Shown here one piece after another: positions 37,599 through 49,800 of a DNA stretch of 64,000 nucleotides. Origin of the DNA: Pelomyxa schiedti (Eukaryota > Evosea > Pelobiontida > Pelomyxidae); NCBI GenBank assembly GCA_020536535.1, contig JAHLWZ010000187.1, positions 187,089 to 251,088 on the forward strand, given 5' to 3'. Below the pieces are notes generated by a model that saw nothing but the letters and a program-made list of their open reading frames with translations, had not been told where the DNA came from and did no database searches. A program made the position numbers and the translations under genes. Numbering within the stretch: the stretch's first letter is position 1; each line of letters begins with the position of its first letter.

Positions 37599-38045
37599 TC
37601 AGTCGTCCTCCCTGCGTACAGATGATTTAGATTTGGTTCTATCGTCCCTGACCATATCCAATGATCCCTCGAGTTCCACGACGAGTTTCCTTTCCGGAGT
37701 CTTGGCGGGGAGTACGTAGTGGTTGTCACTACAAGTGCGCGTTAGGGATCGAAGGGAAACGTGATTATGGGTTGGCAGAGTGGAGGCCTTCACCACGAAA
37801 AAAAAACAAAATGGCGATCAACACACAAGCGCGTACCAATGGGGACAGAACTCGTCGGTCTCGTCGAAGTCTCTCACGTCTTTTCGAAACACCTTCCTGC
37901 ACTTTTTGCACGCCAGAACGATCTCGAAGGACTTCATCAAAGGGTGGTCGGGCGACTGCTCATTGTGGCACTCAGGGCAATCGAACCATTTTTTGCAGCA
38001 CGCCGCCCTCACCGACACCTGCGCGTTCAGAATGTGTTTGCACAT
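37599..38045 (-). CDS. CHY zinc-finger protein (HOT13-like)
   Basis: Two exons (37837-38045 and 37599-37728) join in frame to 112 residues. The zinc ligands are evident: CKHILNA at the N-terminus, CCKKWFDCPECHNE then DH, CKKCRK, and CPHC, whose last Cys is completed across the intron. CHY-zinc-finger proteins of this small type include yeast Hot13, linked to the mitochondrial intermembrane-space import system. ATG at 38045 places the first Cys at residue 2, as in short homologues. The frame stays open 27 codons upstream without an ATG, so another 5' exon is possible. The function is inferred. Confidence 0.8.
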
Positions 38046-38404
38046 CAATTCAATTTCCGAAAACCGCCTCAGATCTGATACACCGAGCCATACAAAATCC
38101 AACCTCACATGCTCTGCCCTGCACAAAGTACCGTGACGCTAACGGCGTTTCACCTTGCAGACATTCTCTCAAAAAAAAGGGAAGAAAAGTTTTTTAATTC
38201 TACAACTTGGGACCAAAAAGAAAAATCATAGCACAAGGCAAAGTTTGGTGACAATTTAATGCAAGCAGCACATCAAGTAGAGGAAAGGCACAGGAGATAA
38301 AAGAGCACCACCTATTCACAAACAGTCTACAGTGCCCAGTGCTATGGTGATGCAATGCTGATATCTCAATGCTGATCCAATGATTTTTCAATCAAATTTC
38401 ACTC

Positions 38405-38660
38405 CTTGTGACACCACAACAGCCAAAAAAGGTACCACAGTTTTTTTTTTTGCCTTAACTGTTTATGCTCATTTCTCTTCTGAAAGTCATCTGCAAATCT
38501 CTGACTGCTGCAAAAACTGGAAACATGGAAACTCAAAAAATTGAAATGACAAAAACCAAGAAATGGAGTTATTTGACCCCCAACAATGGTAATAGTCACA
38601 AATGGTTCAGAGCACCTGTGGATTCTGCTCTGGTGCAGGCATTTCTTTGATCTATACATC
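38405..38660 (+). mobile_element. Short relic related to the transposon at 17.6 kb
   Basis: GGTACCACAG, a T run and TTAACTGTTTAT occur here in the same order and spacing as at about 17607-17645. They are followed by CATTTCTCTTCTGAA, AGTCATCTGCAA, CTCTGACTG and CTGCAAAAACTGGAAACA, all present in the longer copy but with its intervening stretches missing. This is an internally deleted sibling. A remnant frame of 61 codons is not functional. Confidence 0.7.
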
Positions 38661-39417
38661 CACAGTCACCATTGTCCCAAAATATGACATTGGCTCCATG
38701 ATGTCAACAACATCTTCTTCATTGGTACACAATTGATGCAAAAGACCAAAGTTCAAGGTTGGAAACTTGTTACATGAACAGTAATGAAATGAGATCCTTA
38801 CCTATTGGTGACAGACACAACAACATCATCCACACCAGAGAAAAGCACCATCCACATTGGGCAATCTTCCAACACATTCTAGAAGCAGATCTCCACCACT
38901 GGTGACAATGTTTTTTAAAGAGGAATTAAAAACAGTGGGGCCTGGAAAATTGTACTTTTTTTTCTGGCACCCATCTGGTTACCACCACTTTTTGGGTTTC
39001 CACAGTCCCAGTGCCTCCTTTTTCACTGGGAACAAGGGAAACACTGCTGACAGCTGTGTAGTACCTTCTTCCCCTCATTCAACACAATTTTGACACCATC
39101 TGGACCTGAATTTCATTGTTACAGTGCCAAGGTGATTTCCCATGATAATCCTCAACCTGTGTGCAATTACATTTGAGAGCAGCAAACAGGAGACTTTTTT
39201 GAACCACTAAAAAGGTGTTGTGGCGTCCCCTGTTGTTAAGAATTCACCAGCCACCCCATAAATTCGAAGCAAGGATGTAACGCAAATTGTTGAATTACAC
39301 ACATTTGTGACAGCTTTGTCAAATCAAGTATTTCCCGGCCCTTTTTTTTTTGGAAAAGGAAACAGAACAAGAAGACGAATCTACGAATAAGAAAAAAAAA
39401 AAAGCAGGAGGGGCGGT
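38661..39417. other. Intergenic region, probable repeat debris
   Basis: About 750 bases with no supportable coding frame. It contains CCTCCTTTTTCACTGGGAAC-like and similar low-information text. It may be the rest of the transposon relic plus the promoter of the receptor kinase. I cannot define the element's right end. Confidence 0.35.
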
Positions 39418-42400
39418 ATGCGGGGAGAGGGGCGTACGTTGTGGCCGTTGCGGGTTCTTGTGTCGTTGTCGGTGGTGTTTTGTTCGTTGTTTGCAGCGAG
39501 ATCTGTGCAGGCTGCGAAAGGCGATGAAACTTTCGCCCAGGTAATTATCGTCGTTCGCACAACGGCGTTGTCCTCATTGTCTTTTGTAAGGCATTTGATG
39601 CTGCAGTCGTGCGACTGCGGTCTGATGGGGAGTTGAGTGCCGTTAAACTCGGTGTAAATGCTGTACTGCTTGACTGCATTCCAACTCCGAAAGGGAAATA
39701 CAGCTATGACTCGGATTTCAGTAGCACCTCTATGCAAACGAGAGTGGCAAGAGAAAGTGTCCCCTTTGAGGAGAACGACAGCCACAGTCATAGCATTCAT
39801 AGCTATTCAGAGGACGACGGCCCAAATGAAAATCTCTATCAGGATGCAACCGATGCATATTTGTTTCCAAGTCGAGAATCCTTGTCAAACTATATAAAAG
39901 TGTTTCCCGATGCTCCGCGGGACAGGCAATACGTGGATACAGAGAATTTACTTGAAGAGATTCTTAGAACTCAGAAAGTGTATATTCCAGCTGGTGTGGG
40001 CTCCAATACAACAGAAGCATTACGCGAAATTATCTATAAGTAGTTAAACTTCAAGATGTTATTCTTCTGAATGTTAACAGGATTAATGACTACTATGATA
40101 CATCTATAGACATAATTCGTGTGCCATCGAATTCTACAGAGTTGCACCTTCTCACTGATGAAGAGGTTGATGGTAACTTTATTCTTTCAAAATGGGGTCA
40201 TTATCAATGCCCTGTAGCAACAGATTCGAGGCTTCTCATAGCCGGAATGGAGAAGGGCCGCAAGCGCTCTGTAGTTTGGCGCCCCTCTTGTAATGTATAT
40301 GGTGAGAGATTGTTCCTTGTCTGTCGCCAAAACGGAGAGTTTGGAGCTACAAACTTCTCAAAGTATATAAATGAACTGGTAATGCTATCCAAGCCAGTAC
40401 AGGTGTGTGCAATAGTTTCCTTTTCTTTATTTCACTGCCTACAAGGGGTGTTGTACTTCATATGTACATGGGCAGCTACTGAAATTACTGTTCCCTGGTA
40501 TATCAGTTGTTTTGCAGAAAACTAGAGAGCAGTGCCTCAACTACACCCTCTATAATGATACACTTACACTCTCCTATGGAACTCCCGAGGAGGTAAGGTT
40601 GTCAATGTAGCACACAGTGCATTACAATAGCTGATTAGGTTGCAACCTACTCCCTATTTGGCTTGGAAACGGATAACTATTTCCCCACTGCATCCTTTTT
40701 TCGACGAGAAATACTTGAGGAAAATAAGATAAATGACTCTTATACTCCACAAACCCATGAAACTGGGAATGACCAACTCGGAGATCTCTATGATGCCGCC
40801 TTGATGAATTTTGTCAAAACTGGCTACTATAACTTACTCTTTGAGTATTGGGATATGAGCCACTACTTATACTTGGACTGCATCCCACAGGGGGCATATA
40901 ACATTTGGACTTATAGCGGTTCATTCCCCGTCTCGTTTGCATATCGGTAACAAACAATAGAGTGTGAAGGCACCGTCAAACATATTTTGGACACTGGAAA
41001 AGTTAAAATCGGCACTCTTATGTGGGAAGCGATGCCCCTTATACAACAACACGAGGCAGGGTTAGCAGAGGGCCTCCTTGCTACCCTGGAAAAGCAAATT
41101 TTCACCTGGTCCTTTCTCTTTGCACTACTTTTTATATTAATAGCTGCCAGGATTGGGGAGCAATTTGGAATAGAAACGATCGAGTTAGAATATGTACCGT
41201 TTCACACCTCGGATGAAACTTTTTCCGCTCTCGAATCTGGGGTCATTGATGGTTTTGATTTTGCGATCTTGTTATTTACCTTGACGCAATCCAGTTACAT
41301 CTATGTTTTTTTTCTCTGGTGCCTTCTATAGAAAGGACAATGACACACTACGCAGGAATGTTGGTAAACGCCAATAGCTTTTTATGATTTACACTGAGCC
41401 TATTGCATAGTATTTAGACCTTCGTGTTCTACAGTTGGCGAGCCAATCAACTTTGTAGTAAAAAAAAATTCTGGATTCAAAAGCCTAGATGACTTACGAG
41501 CTCATATAGCAGGCGATGACCACTGCAGGGTTTCGTTTCCACACTTCCCTCAAAAAACGTTTCACACAACAAAAGGTTGCAGTACAAAATGAGGAGCTGG
41601 GGTGGATTGTACAGTGGCTCCTTCGGGGTTTGAACTACTCACTTATCACTATTAGTAGCACTGTGGATATCTTTGTTGCCATCAACAGTTCGGAACATTG
41701 GGCAGCAGGTGTGCCAACAACGCCATTTGAGGTATGCACCCTCTTTATCACTCCAGACTGAAGTCCTTTTAGGGACATATCGCCGAATTTCAGCAGCTAA
41801 CCTACTTTGATAGTAACACAATTATTCCCACAACAGCTTTCTTCAGGCGGGACAAGCAATTCCGTGTGTGAAACGCAAAATTCCACATCCCATAATAAAA
41901 ACCTAGCCTGTGGGAACGGAGAACTAGAAAAGCAATATGGGGAACAGTGTGAAATTGGCACATATGGTTGTAATGCCAGCACCTGCAAATGCCAAACAAA
42001 TTTTGTTGCTGACACTTTTGGCTGTAAGGGTATGCTCAGACCTTTATGTTTCTCGAATTGTTATGAACAGGACTTTACAGACCAATCCAAAAAACTTCCT
42101 ACGTTGACCATTGCCTTATGCACTATTATTGGGGGTCTTCTGCTCCTCATTTCCGTCTTGCTACTGGTTGTCCTTTTCAAGATGAATAGGAATAATCACT
42201 GGCGCAAGTTGACTGATACTGGATATGTGCAATTTGATGAAGTGCCTGCATGTGGGGGTCTCAGGTGCGCTTCTTTTCATTGCACTATAAAGTATTGATT
42301 AGTTTTCTCACAGACGATATGCCAACACGTCAAGAGACACGGGAGTGCCATGCATTTTCAGTAAAGCAAAAATCGACTTCGGCACATCAGAATCACTCCT

Positions 42401-43929
42401 CCAGGTTGAAGCAGAAGGGAAAGACTCTGTTTCAGTCACTAACGTGGAAGATGAGCCAATAACTGTGAAAGTTGTTTGCCCTTCCAATGACAAGGTGGAA
42501 CATAAATATTCGCTCCGAGTCTTTCCCTTATCAACAACAATTCCTCCGGTTTGCTTACTGTGGAGTATTCACCTTTTTACTATAAATTAGGATTCTTCAG
42601 TTGACATCAATCTTGTACTTATGCCTAAGTGTACATCTGATATTGCATTTGAGCTTGTGTTTGAGATTTCTGGCCTTAAATTTAACTTGGTTCTTCCTGT
42701 ATCAGCAACCGTTCAACTCTCTACAAGACTTGATAGTGACGAAATAATGATTGGTATTTTCAAATTTTTATAGACTACTTCCTCACGACACCTCAAGGTG
42801 AAAAAATTGGACAGGGCGCCTCTGGATGTGTCAGTACCCTCTTTTCAGTTTCTTTTAATATTTACATTTCCTCAGGTCTTCAAGGCCACGTGGCGAGGCT
42901 TAGAAGTTGCAGTGAAGGTGTGAAATGATAGTGTTCCCTACCCTTTCTCAATTTTCTAGACATTTCCTCCATATGTCTACAGCAACGAAGCCTATAGGTC
43001 CAATCTTGAGAGAGAAATAGACCTTTGTGTCCTACTGCGTTCTCCCAACATTGTGTATTTCCCTGGGCCCCTCATCTTCCTTAACTTTTGACTAGAGCTT
43101 TTTATGGTTCTTCGATTTCACCTACTTTGTGTTTTATTGTAATGGTATTTTATTTCCCCTCTTCCTCCCTTCACTCGACACTCTTACCAGGAATACATTC
43201 CTTTGGGGAATCTACAAGATAACCTTAAGAAACATCTTGACTGGGATCTTAAAGTCACCTTTGCAAGAGAAATTGCCCAAGGCATTTTCTTTTTACACAG
43301 GTTTTTATTTTTTTTTTTTGTTTTATATTTGACCCCTTCACAGCAATAAAGTTATACATAGAGACTTAAAGGTAGTTTTTCCCTGTATTCCTTCTTAACT
43401 TGGAATAGCCAGAAAATGTTCTAGTTGTAAGCTTGGTGAAGGAAGCGCCTCACCACGTCAAGCTTAGCGACTTTGGCTCCGCTAGACATGCTTCTTCAGT
43501 AGATAACCAACAGTACACTGGTTGTGTTGGGACACCACTATGTGAGCTTGATACCTCAAATATTTAGTACCTCTAAGCATTTGTAGACACCGCCCCAGAG
43601 ACTCTCAGTGGGTCACGATACGCACAGAAAGCCGACGTGTACTCCTTCGGCATTCTTATGTGGACCATCCTAACACAAGAACTGCCGTTCCAAGATATAG
43701 AATCTATCTACGGTATGGCTTCCTTCCCTAATGCAATCAATCAGCAAAGAAAAACCCTTACAACACAAAAGCGGTCATCCAGTATGTTGGTGGTGGTGGC
43801 AGACCACACATACCCCCATCCTCACCTCCATGGTACGGGGAGCTCATGAGCCATTGCTGGGCACATAATCCTGACGACAGGCCTGAGTCGGCAGAAGCCG
43901 TCACTGTTCTTACCCAAAACTCCTCTTAA
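39418..43929 (+). CDS. Receptor-like TKL kinase with solute-binding-like ectodomain
   Basis: Begins with a signal peptide (LVSLSVVFCSLFAARSVQA). The ectodomain, spread over about ten exons to 42080, has two lobes sharing an F[PT]TA[SF]FRR-type motif (NYFPTASFFRRE near 40690; TIIPTTAFFRR near 41825). ETFSALESGVIDGFD resembles periplasmic solute-binding folds. A Cys-rich GNGELEKQYGEQCEIGTYGC segment precedes the membrane span (IALCTIIGGLLLLISVLLLVV). Inside the cell an Ig-like region (FGTSESLLQVEAEGK) is followed by a complete kinase: GQGASGCV, VAVK, VIHRDLK, LSDFGSARHA, TAPETLSG, VYSFGILMW. This is the tyrosine-kinase-like group typical of amoebae. The ligand is unknown. Many introns; the exon edges near 41350-41520 are uncertain. 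Confidence 0.85.
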
Positions 43930-44034
43930 TGTTGTATATCATGTGCCAACAATACCATAAATTAAAGTCATTTTTGGAAGAAACTTAAGAAACAACAAGT
44001 TAATTTAAGGGGGTTGTTTTTTTTACTCTTCTTT

Positions 44035-46596
44035 CTAGTTGGCCAACAAATCCACCTTGGTGAGAGCCAACAAGTCCAAAGCAAGAGTGAGAGGCTCAGC
44101 TGACCAGAATGGGAAAACTTGTACCTTATCGTGTGAGAACAAGCGAAGACCAACAACTACATACATCATTGTAGCTCTGGAATTCCACGGGTGTATTAAA
44201 GGCATCTAGGGGAATTGTTGGGTGAATGAACAATTACAAGCCAAATGTATACCAAAATGAACTTCCTCCACCATTGCCTGGTAGTCAGCGGAGCTAAGTA
44301 CTCCTTTCATGCCAATGATCAAATCAGTGGTTACATCGTCAGTGTCGGGGTTTGGTGGCAAGGCAGTACCATTGATGTATTCCAAGTAGTTGGCAGGATA
44401 ACTAGTGGAGCCGGGAATTAGGAAGGTTTTTGAAAAAGGATATTACGCGTAAGGCAGAGTGCTCTCTCCTTTGACTGATCCACTGAAGAAAGCATTGTAG
44501 TACAAGGCATCTGAACTCACCGCAGTGCGGTTGACATAGTCTGCAGCTGCTCTTACAATACCTTTTCCTCCCTTTAACAAATAATAAGAGAAAGGAACTG
44601 TTGTACTTTTCACTGAGGAGGGAGTAGACGATTTCCAGTAGAGTTTGTTGTCAGTGCCTTTATCTGTCCAAATGTTGATTAAGTCAACTATTGCCGCCCC
44701 TGTAGTAAAGAGTCGATCGTCCGGGTGTGGTGAGGGCCTATGACCTGGTCAATAAGTTGTGAGTACCAAACAACTGCACACTCTCCATTCTCGTCTTTAT
44801 CAGCTGCTCCAAGCCACTGCTCCCAATATACCTGGTTACCATGTCATAAATAGGGTATAGAAGTTAAAAAAATACATCAGAAGTGTTTGTGGCTGTGGAA
44901 ATGAGAAATTCTGTGGCTGCACCCTGAAGGGCTGTTCCTAGTCTTTGCTGAGCATAGCTCTTTCCACTGATTAGTTGATACGGAGAGTAAAACCGAAAGA
45001 TACCACTTCGGCAGGCATCTTTGCAAGTACATCGGGGTTAAGCTCACTGAGGAGTCTCTGCGTGCGAGAAACAAACCACAGGAACGCGTATGGATCCGGG
45101 TAGTAAAGTAATCCAATATCGGGGCGAGTCGAAAACGCTTGTGACTCAATGGTCCACTGCGGATTGAAGTGAGATATGCATTCGAGAGAAGGGGGACACA
45201 CAGAAATGTAGTTGGTTGTATTCAAATACAGCTGTTGCAAGTCGGTGGTGAACCAAGAGAAGTCAGGATACAATAGTACAACTTGAGAAGTAAGACCAAA
45301 CAGGACATTGGCAGCAACACTTGCATCCACATTGTTGACGTCTATGGCATTTATACTAAGGTTAAATTTGCACAAGAAAAGACAACATACTGAAGGGCAT
45401 TACGATTCCCTTATAGAAATCCACGCGTGACTGGTCGATGTTTGTTATCCAAGTGGCTACCAAAATTAGAAAAAGAAGTAAAAACTGCTTGCCAATACTT
45501 GGTAGCATAAAGGGTTCGTCTTTGGGAAGCTGCTCAAGATACTCATGTGCAAAATAGTATGTCCGAGGATCAATTGTGTTCAGATTAAGATCAGCTGAAA
45601 ATGGTTGGTAACTGTAGGTAACAACATCCTCCCAAAGACTCTCAGGATTGGCGTTGGCATTTGCCCACGTTTTGTATGCCTAACCAAATATACAATGGTC
45701 AGTGAAATGTGGCATTTAACAGTAGGCAATAACATTTGGGAAATCTGCGCTCAAGTAGGTCAGAATGCTCCCAAATCCAACATTTGTATAGGAATCATCA
45801 AAATCCGGTGGAATGGGGAAAGATTCTTGAAAATTCTCAATCATTCCCAGCATGTACTCGGTAATTGCTTGTAAAAGAGGCAATGCGTCAAGATCCTCCA
45901 AAACTTTGAGAACCTGCCATGGATTCAGCATTCACAGGCACAAAGATGTTGAATAGAAAGCCTACAAATTCTCCCATAAGGAGCATGTCTTCACACATGC
46001 CCTCCACGTTATCAGGGTATGCAGACCATGTCCCGTTTTCCTGTTTTTGTGGCCAGAAAGACTGTCTCATTAATGTCGGGGCATTTTTATCCCTAAATGA
46101 AGTGAGCACATGATACAATTGGGAGGTCCGTAAGACTTGTAGTCAACAATGCCTGTGGTTGCTTCAGACGTAACAGTCGAATCCAGGGTTATGCCACCCA
46201 ATGCGTGGGCATCCAGGAGAGCATTCATCACCCATAGTGTTACAAATTCGTTTATGTCAGGCGTTACAAGTGCATATCTCACGGCAGTCAAACCTTCCAG
46301 TTAGTTTTGCGTCAGTAAAAGCAAATAAGCCTTTGGAAGTTACTGACCTGGTGGACCATGAAAATTAAAAAGAACATCACTCTTAAAAATTCCCTTTTGT
46401 TCTGCCCAGGAAAAAGGTTTCCAAAAAGGCCTTGAAGTGCCTAAGTCAAAGAAAAAACGGTGCACAATATGCACTTGTTTTGGGTCATTTGGTCAGCAAC
46501 AACTTTTGTATACAACGACCGAATTGTGGCTTCGTAGTCACCAGCCACTACGCCAAAAACCAAACAAGCAACAACCAGCAATGACACCCCCCTCAT
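44035..46596 (-). CDS. Secreted or lumenal protein of unknown function
   Basis: Signal peptide MRGVSLLVVACLVFGVVAG at the start, chosen at 46596. About ten exons follow. Recognisable pieces include VLFNFHGPPG, then AVRYALVTPDINEFVTLWVMNA, TLMRQSFWPQKQENGTW, FPIPPDFDDSYTNVGFG, NNVDASVAANVLFGLTS and, near the end, FPFWSAEPLTLALDLLALTK. The D-x(3)-AANVL-x-L pattern recalls (alpha/alpha) toroid proteins such as terpenoid-cyclase folds, but I would not assign an activity. Asn-X-Ser/Thr sites are frequent, which fits secretion. It ends 105 bases from the convergent receptor-kinase stop. Confidence 0.65.
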
Positions 46597-46827
46597 CGTT
46601 CCTGAGAAACTAGGTCTATTTGTTTAAAAAAAATGAAAACCTACACACATCCCTTACACCAAAAAGGGTGCAGGGGAATACTGCCAAAACTAACATTTAA
46701 CGAATGATTGTTGCCAAAAGTCGCAACTTTGATTCTTGGAATCCACCAAGAAAGAGAACAAGGCAATAAATTTCATTGATTGCTGTTTCTCCATAAATAC
46801 AATTTAGACACTCCATGTCTGGAGACT
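46597..46827. promoter_or_regulatory. Intergenic region between MED12 and the secreted-protein gene
   Basis: About 230 bases separating two minus-strand genes. It should carry the MED12 3' end and the downstream gene's promoter. AATAAATTTCAT at about 46767 could be in the terminator region, but the orientation is not convincing. Confidence 0.3.
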
Positions 46828-49800
46828 TCATCCCACCCGCCTTCTTTTGGTTATGGGATTGTTAGAAGAGCCAGGAAGGGGGCCGGTGATTCCTGTGGAA
46901 TTGTGTTGCTGTTGTAGTTGTAGTTGCTGTTGGTGGTGGTGCTGCTGTTGCTGTTGTTGTTGCTGTGATAGGTGTTGCGGAATGCCCTGTTGTTGTTGTG
47001 ATAGTGTTAGTGTGTGTTGTGAGTGGTGTGAGTGTGTGCTGTGTGATGGAAGCGGTGATGTGCTGTAGGTGAGCGGATGTGATATGGTTACTTGCGGAGG
47101 TGCCATTGGCATTGAGGGCACTGTGGGGGCAAGCACCGCTGAGCCGCTTGATGACGGCAGGCGCTGCTGGTAGTTGTGAAGTGTTGCGGGGAGTGGTTGA
47201 GGCTGCAGGCCACGTTCCAAACGTGCTCTGGCTGGGTATGTCATGGTGCATCTCGGTAGGCGCACGGCACCGAGAAGTGTGGGGGATATGGAGTCGGTTC
47301 CTTCCTGTAAGCTCCATTCCGAGATGTCTTTGTTGCTTATTTTGGATTCCATGGAGGCAACATTGGCTGCACTATTGGATGAACTCAGCGGGGGCACCTC
47401 ATCGACGGAGCAGCAGTGTGAGTTCCTATGGTTGTAGAAGCATGGCTTATGATAGTACGGGTGTGGGTAAGGGCTTTGATGAGGATGACGATGTGAAAAA
47501 CACTGAAGTGAGGTGGATGAACACAGGAAAGGTAACTCTGCCTCAATTCTAGCACGGTGGTAACTATTCAATATGCGAATGTACTTTGAATGCCACTCCT
47601 TTGGTATTTTAGTGAAGAAAAGAAGGAGTTGTTCTAACATTGAGGAGGGTTCTTTTCACTGAAGTTGGGTCCACTCTAGGTTGGGCTGTCCCACACTTGT
47701 CAGTGTCAACATTCTGGGTTGTTATAACCGTAAGTAGACGCATACACCATGGCACAACATCATCTTTCGTGGCTGTTGCATTGGATAGCTAAAAGAATTT
47801 GGAATGCATTTAGTATCGACCTGAAAAATTTGGGCATACTGGTGAACAAAGGATTGAGAGAACGCAGCTGGCAAATGATCCCAACAATGAAGACATGGGA
47901 GTTGCCTGAGCAGCACTCTCCACAGTGCCACTTCCTGTTTCTCTCAAGGCAGGAATTATTCCCTCAAGAAGTTGAAGTCTAAGGATAATTGATATCTGGG
48001 AATTGTTAACACTACGAATGCCATGGTAGTGAACCTGAAGTTCATCACTTGTCTGACCGAACTTAGTCAATTCTTGCAGTTGCCTCAGAAGGTTTTGCAC
48101 GAAAAGGTGACCAGATTTCTTGGCAGATATTACAATGACAAAAGAAATTAGAGATATGCAACTTGAAATGCACGGAGAGTGCTGGTTGCTGAATTGGTGC
48201 CAGAGCTGGAAAGAGATTGCTTGAGGCAGGGAAGTGTCAACATAAGTACAATCTCGGAAATGGTTGCATCAACGGAATTTAGCCTGTTTGTAGAAGCAGA
48301 CAAGCGTGATTCCAGGGAGGGATTGACTTCACCAAGTCTAAGGAAAAATTGAGTTTTGTGCAGGAAATAATACTAGGCTTACGCTCGGATAAAAGAATTA
48401 AAGAGTGAGTGAATCATTGGCTGTGATGAAAATTGACCAGATAATTGTGAAGATACCTGGGACAGCAATGCAGACTAAAAAGAATGAGGTACAAGGGACA
48501 AAAAGTAAAAACAGTATTTAAACCTGTGAAGCAGGACCTAAAAGAGTAATGAGTTGCAGCAAATTTGTGCCCATTACTGAATATGGGTAGTTAGGCGGTT
48601 GTGTGGCGGCCACTACCATCTTTGTTCCCCACCACCACAATTAGACCTGGAATTGGGGGAAAAAGAAGCATACTTGACATAGAACTTGCTCAATAAATTT
48701 GCCATTCCCCTTGGGTTCAGAATCTATGTAATGCCGCATGCAAAGGTAGGCTTTTTTGATCATCCATTTACCTTGAAAGAGACATTACACCACAAGAATC
48801 TCCAGAATGTAGCATCTCAGTTACCAGAATGGGGATTTTCAGTGAGAGATCGAAGTACACTGGTAAGGGGGTGATTTCCTGGATTTGAAGGTTCGAATTC
48901 ACAAAAACAATGAACCAAGTTCCACATGACTTCAGGCTGCTTCTGAGTCTTTTCAATTGTTTTAGTGGGACCCGTAGGAAGAAAAGGAACCTTTTTAACG
49001 TGCTCGTATAAAGTCCTGCAGTGAGTGGTAGCTGAGGCAGACAACAAAGGATCAGCAAGAAGTTGTTTCAACGATTCATGTCCTGCAGGATAGATCTGGA
49101 ACAGAATGTTAAGTCATGCAAATCAAAGGGGGGTGTATGCTCACTACTGCCAAGTGTTCAAACAACGAAACGAAGTGCTCAACAGTGATTTGGTTCCTGA
49201 GAAGTAAACGTTCCTTAAGGAGTGTAAGATTATGCGTGAAGTGCAGCAGGCAACAACAAACCTGAGCATTGAAAAATGAGATTGGCTCTTCCTCAGAGTG
49301 GAACTGCCCAAAATATACCTGTACCCATTTACAGAGGTTCTGTAACTTATCAGGATCCTGAGGGAAGTTACGACTTCTAACCAAATTCTAACTTATTGCT
49401 TTTGGAGATTATAAATATACATTACGAAGAGTATCTTACAGGTCTAAATACACTGAGCAGAGGAAACAGAAAACTCTTTAGAAGATCCTTCACAGAGATA
49501 ATCCCACTGAGTAACATTTGTGCAATCAACCAAAAGTGAGTCTCCTCAAGCTTCTCCAGAGCGAATAAAGAACTCAGCAATTTCTTTTTTCCAATGTATT
49601 AGTTTAGAATTATCATGCCGGCTGGAATTAAGCCCACCTGGCTGATATGTTCAAATTTGCCTCGTGCCACCTCTGTGTGGCTTATAAAGAAGGAAAGATT
49701 GCGCAAAATTGTAACACGCTGAATCCAGGGCTTATATTTCAAATCTTCTAAAACTCTCACAGTGATGTCGTGTATAAAGGAGAAGAGCAAGGTAACATCC

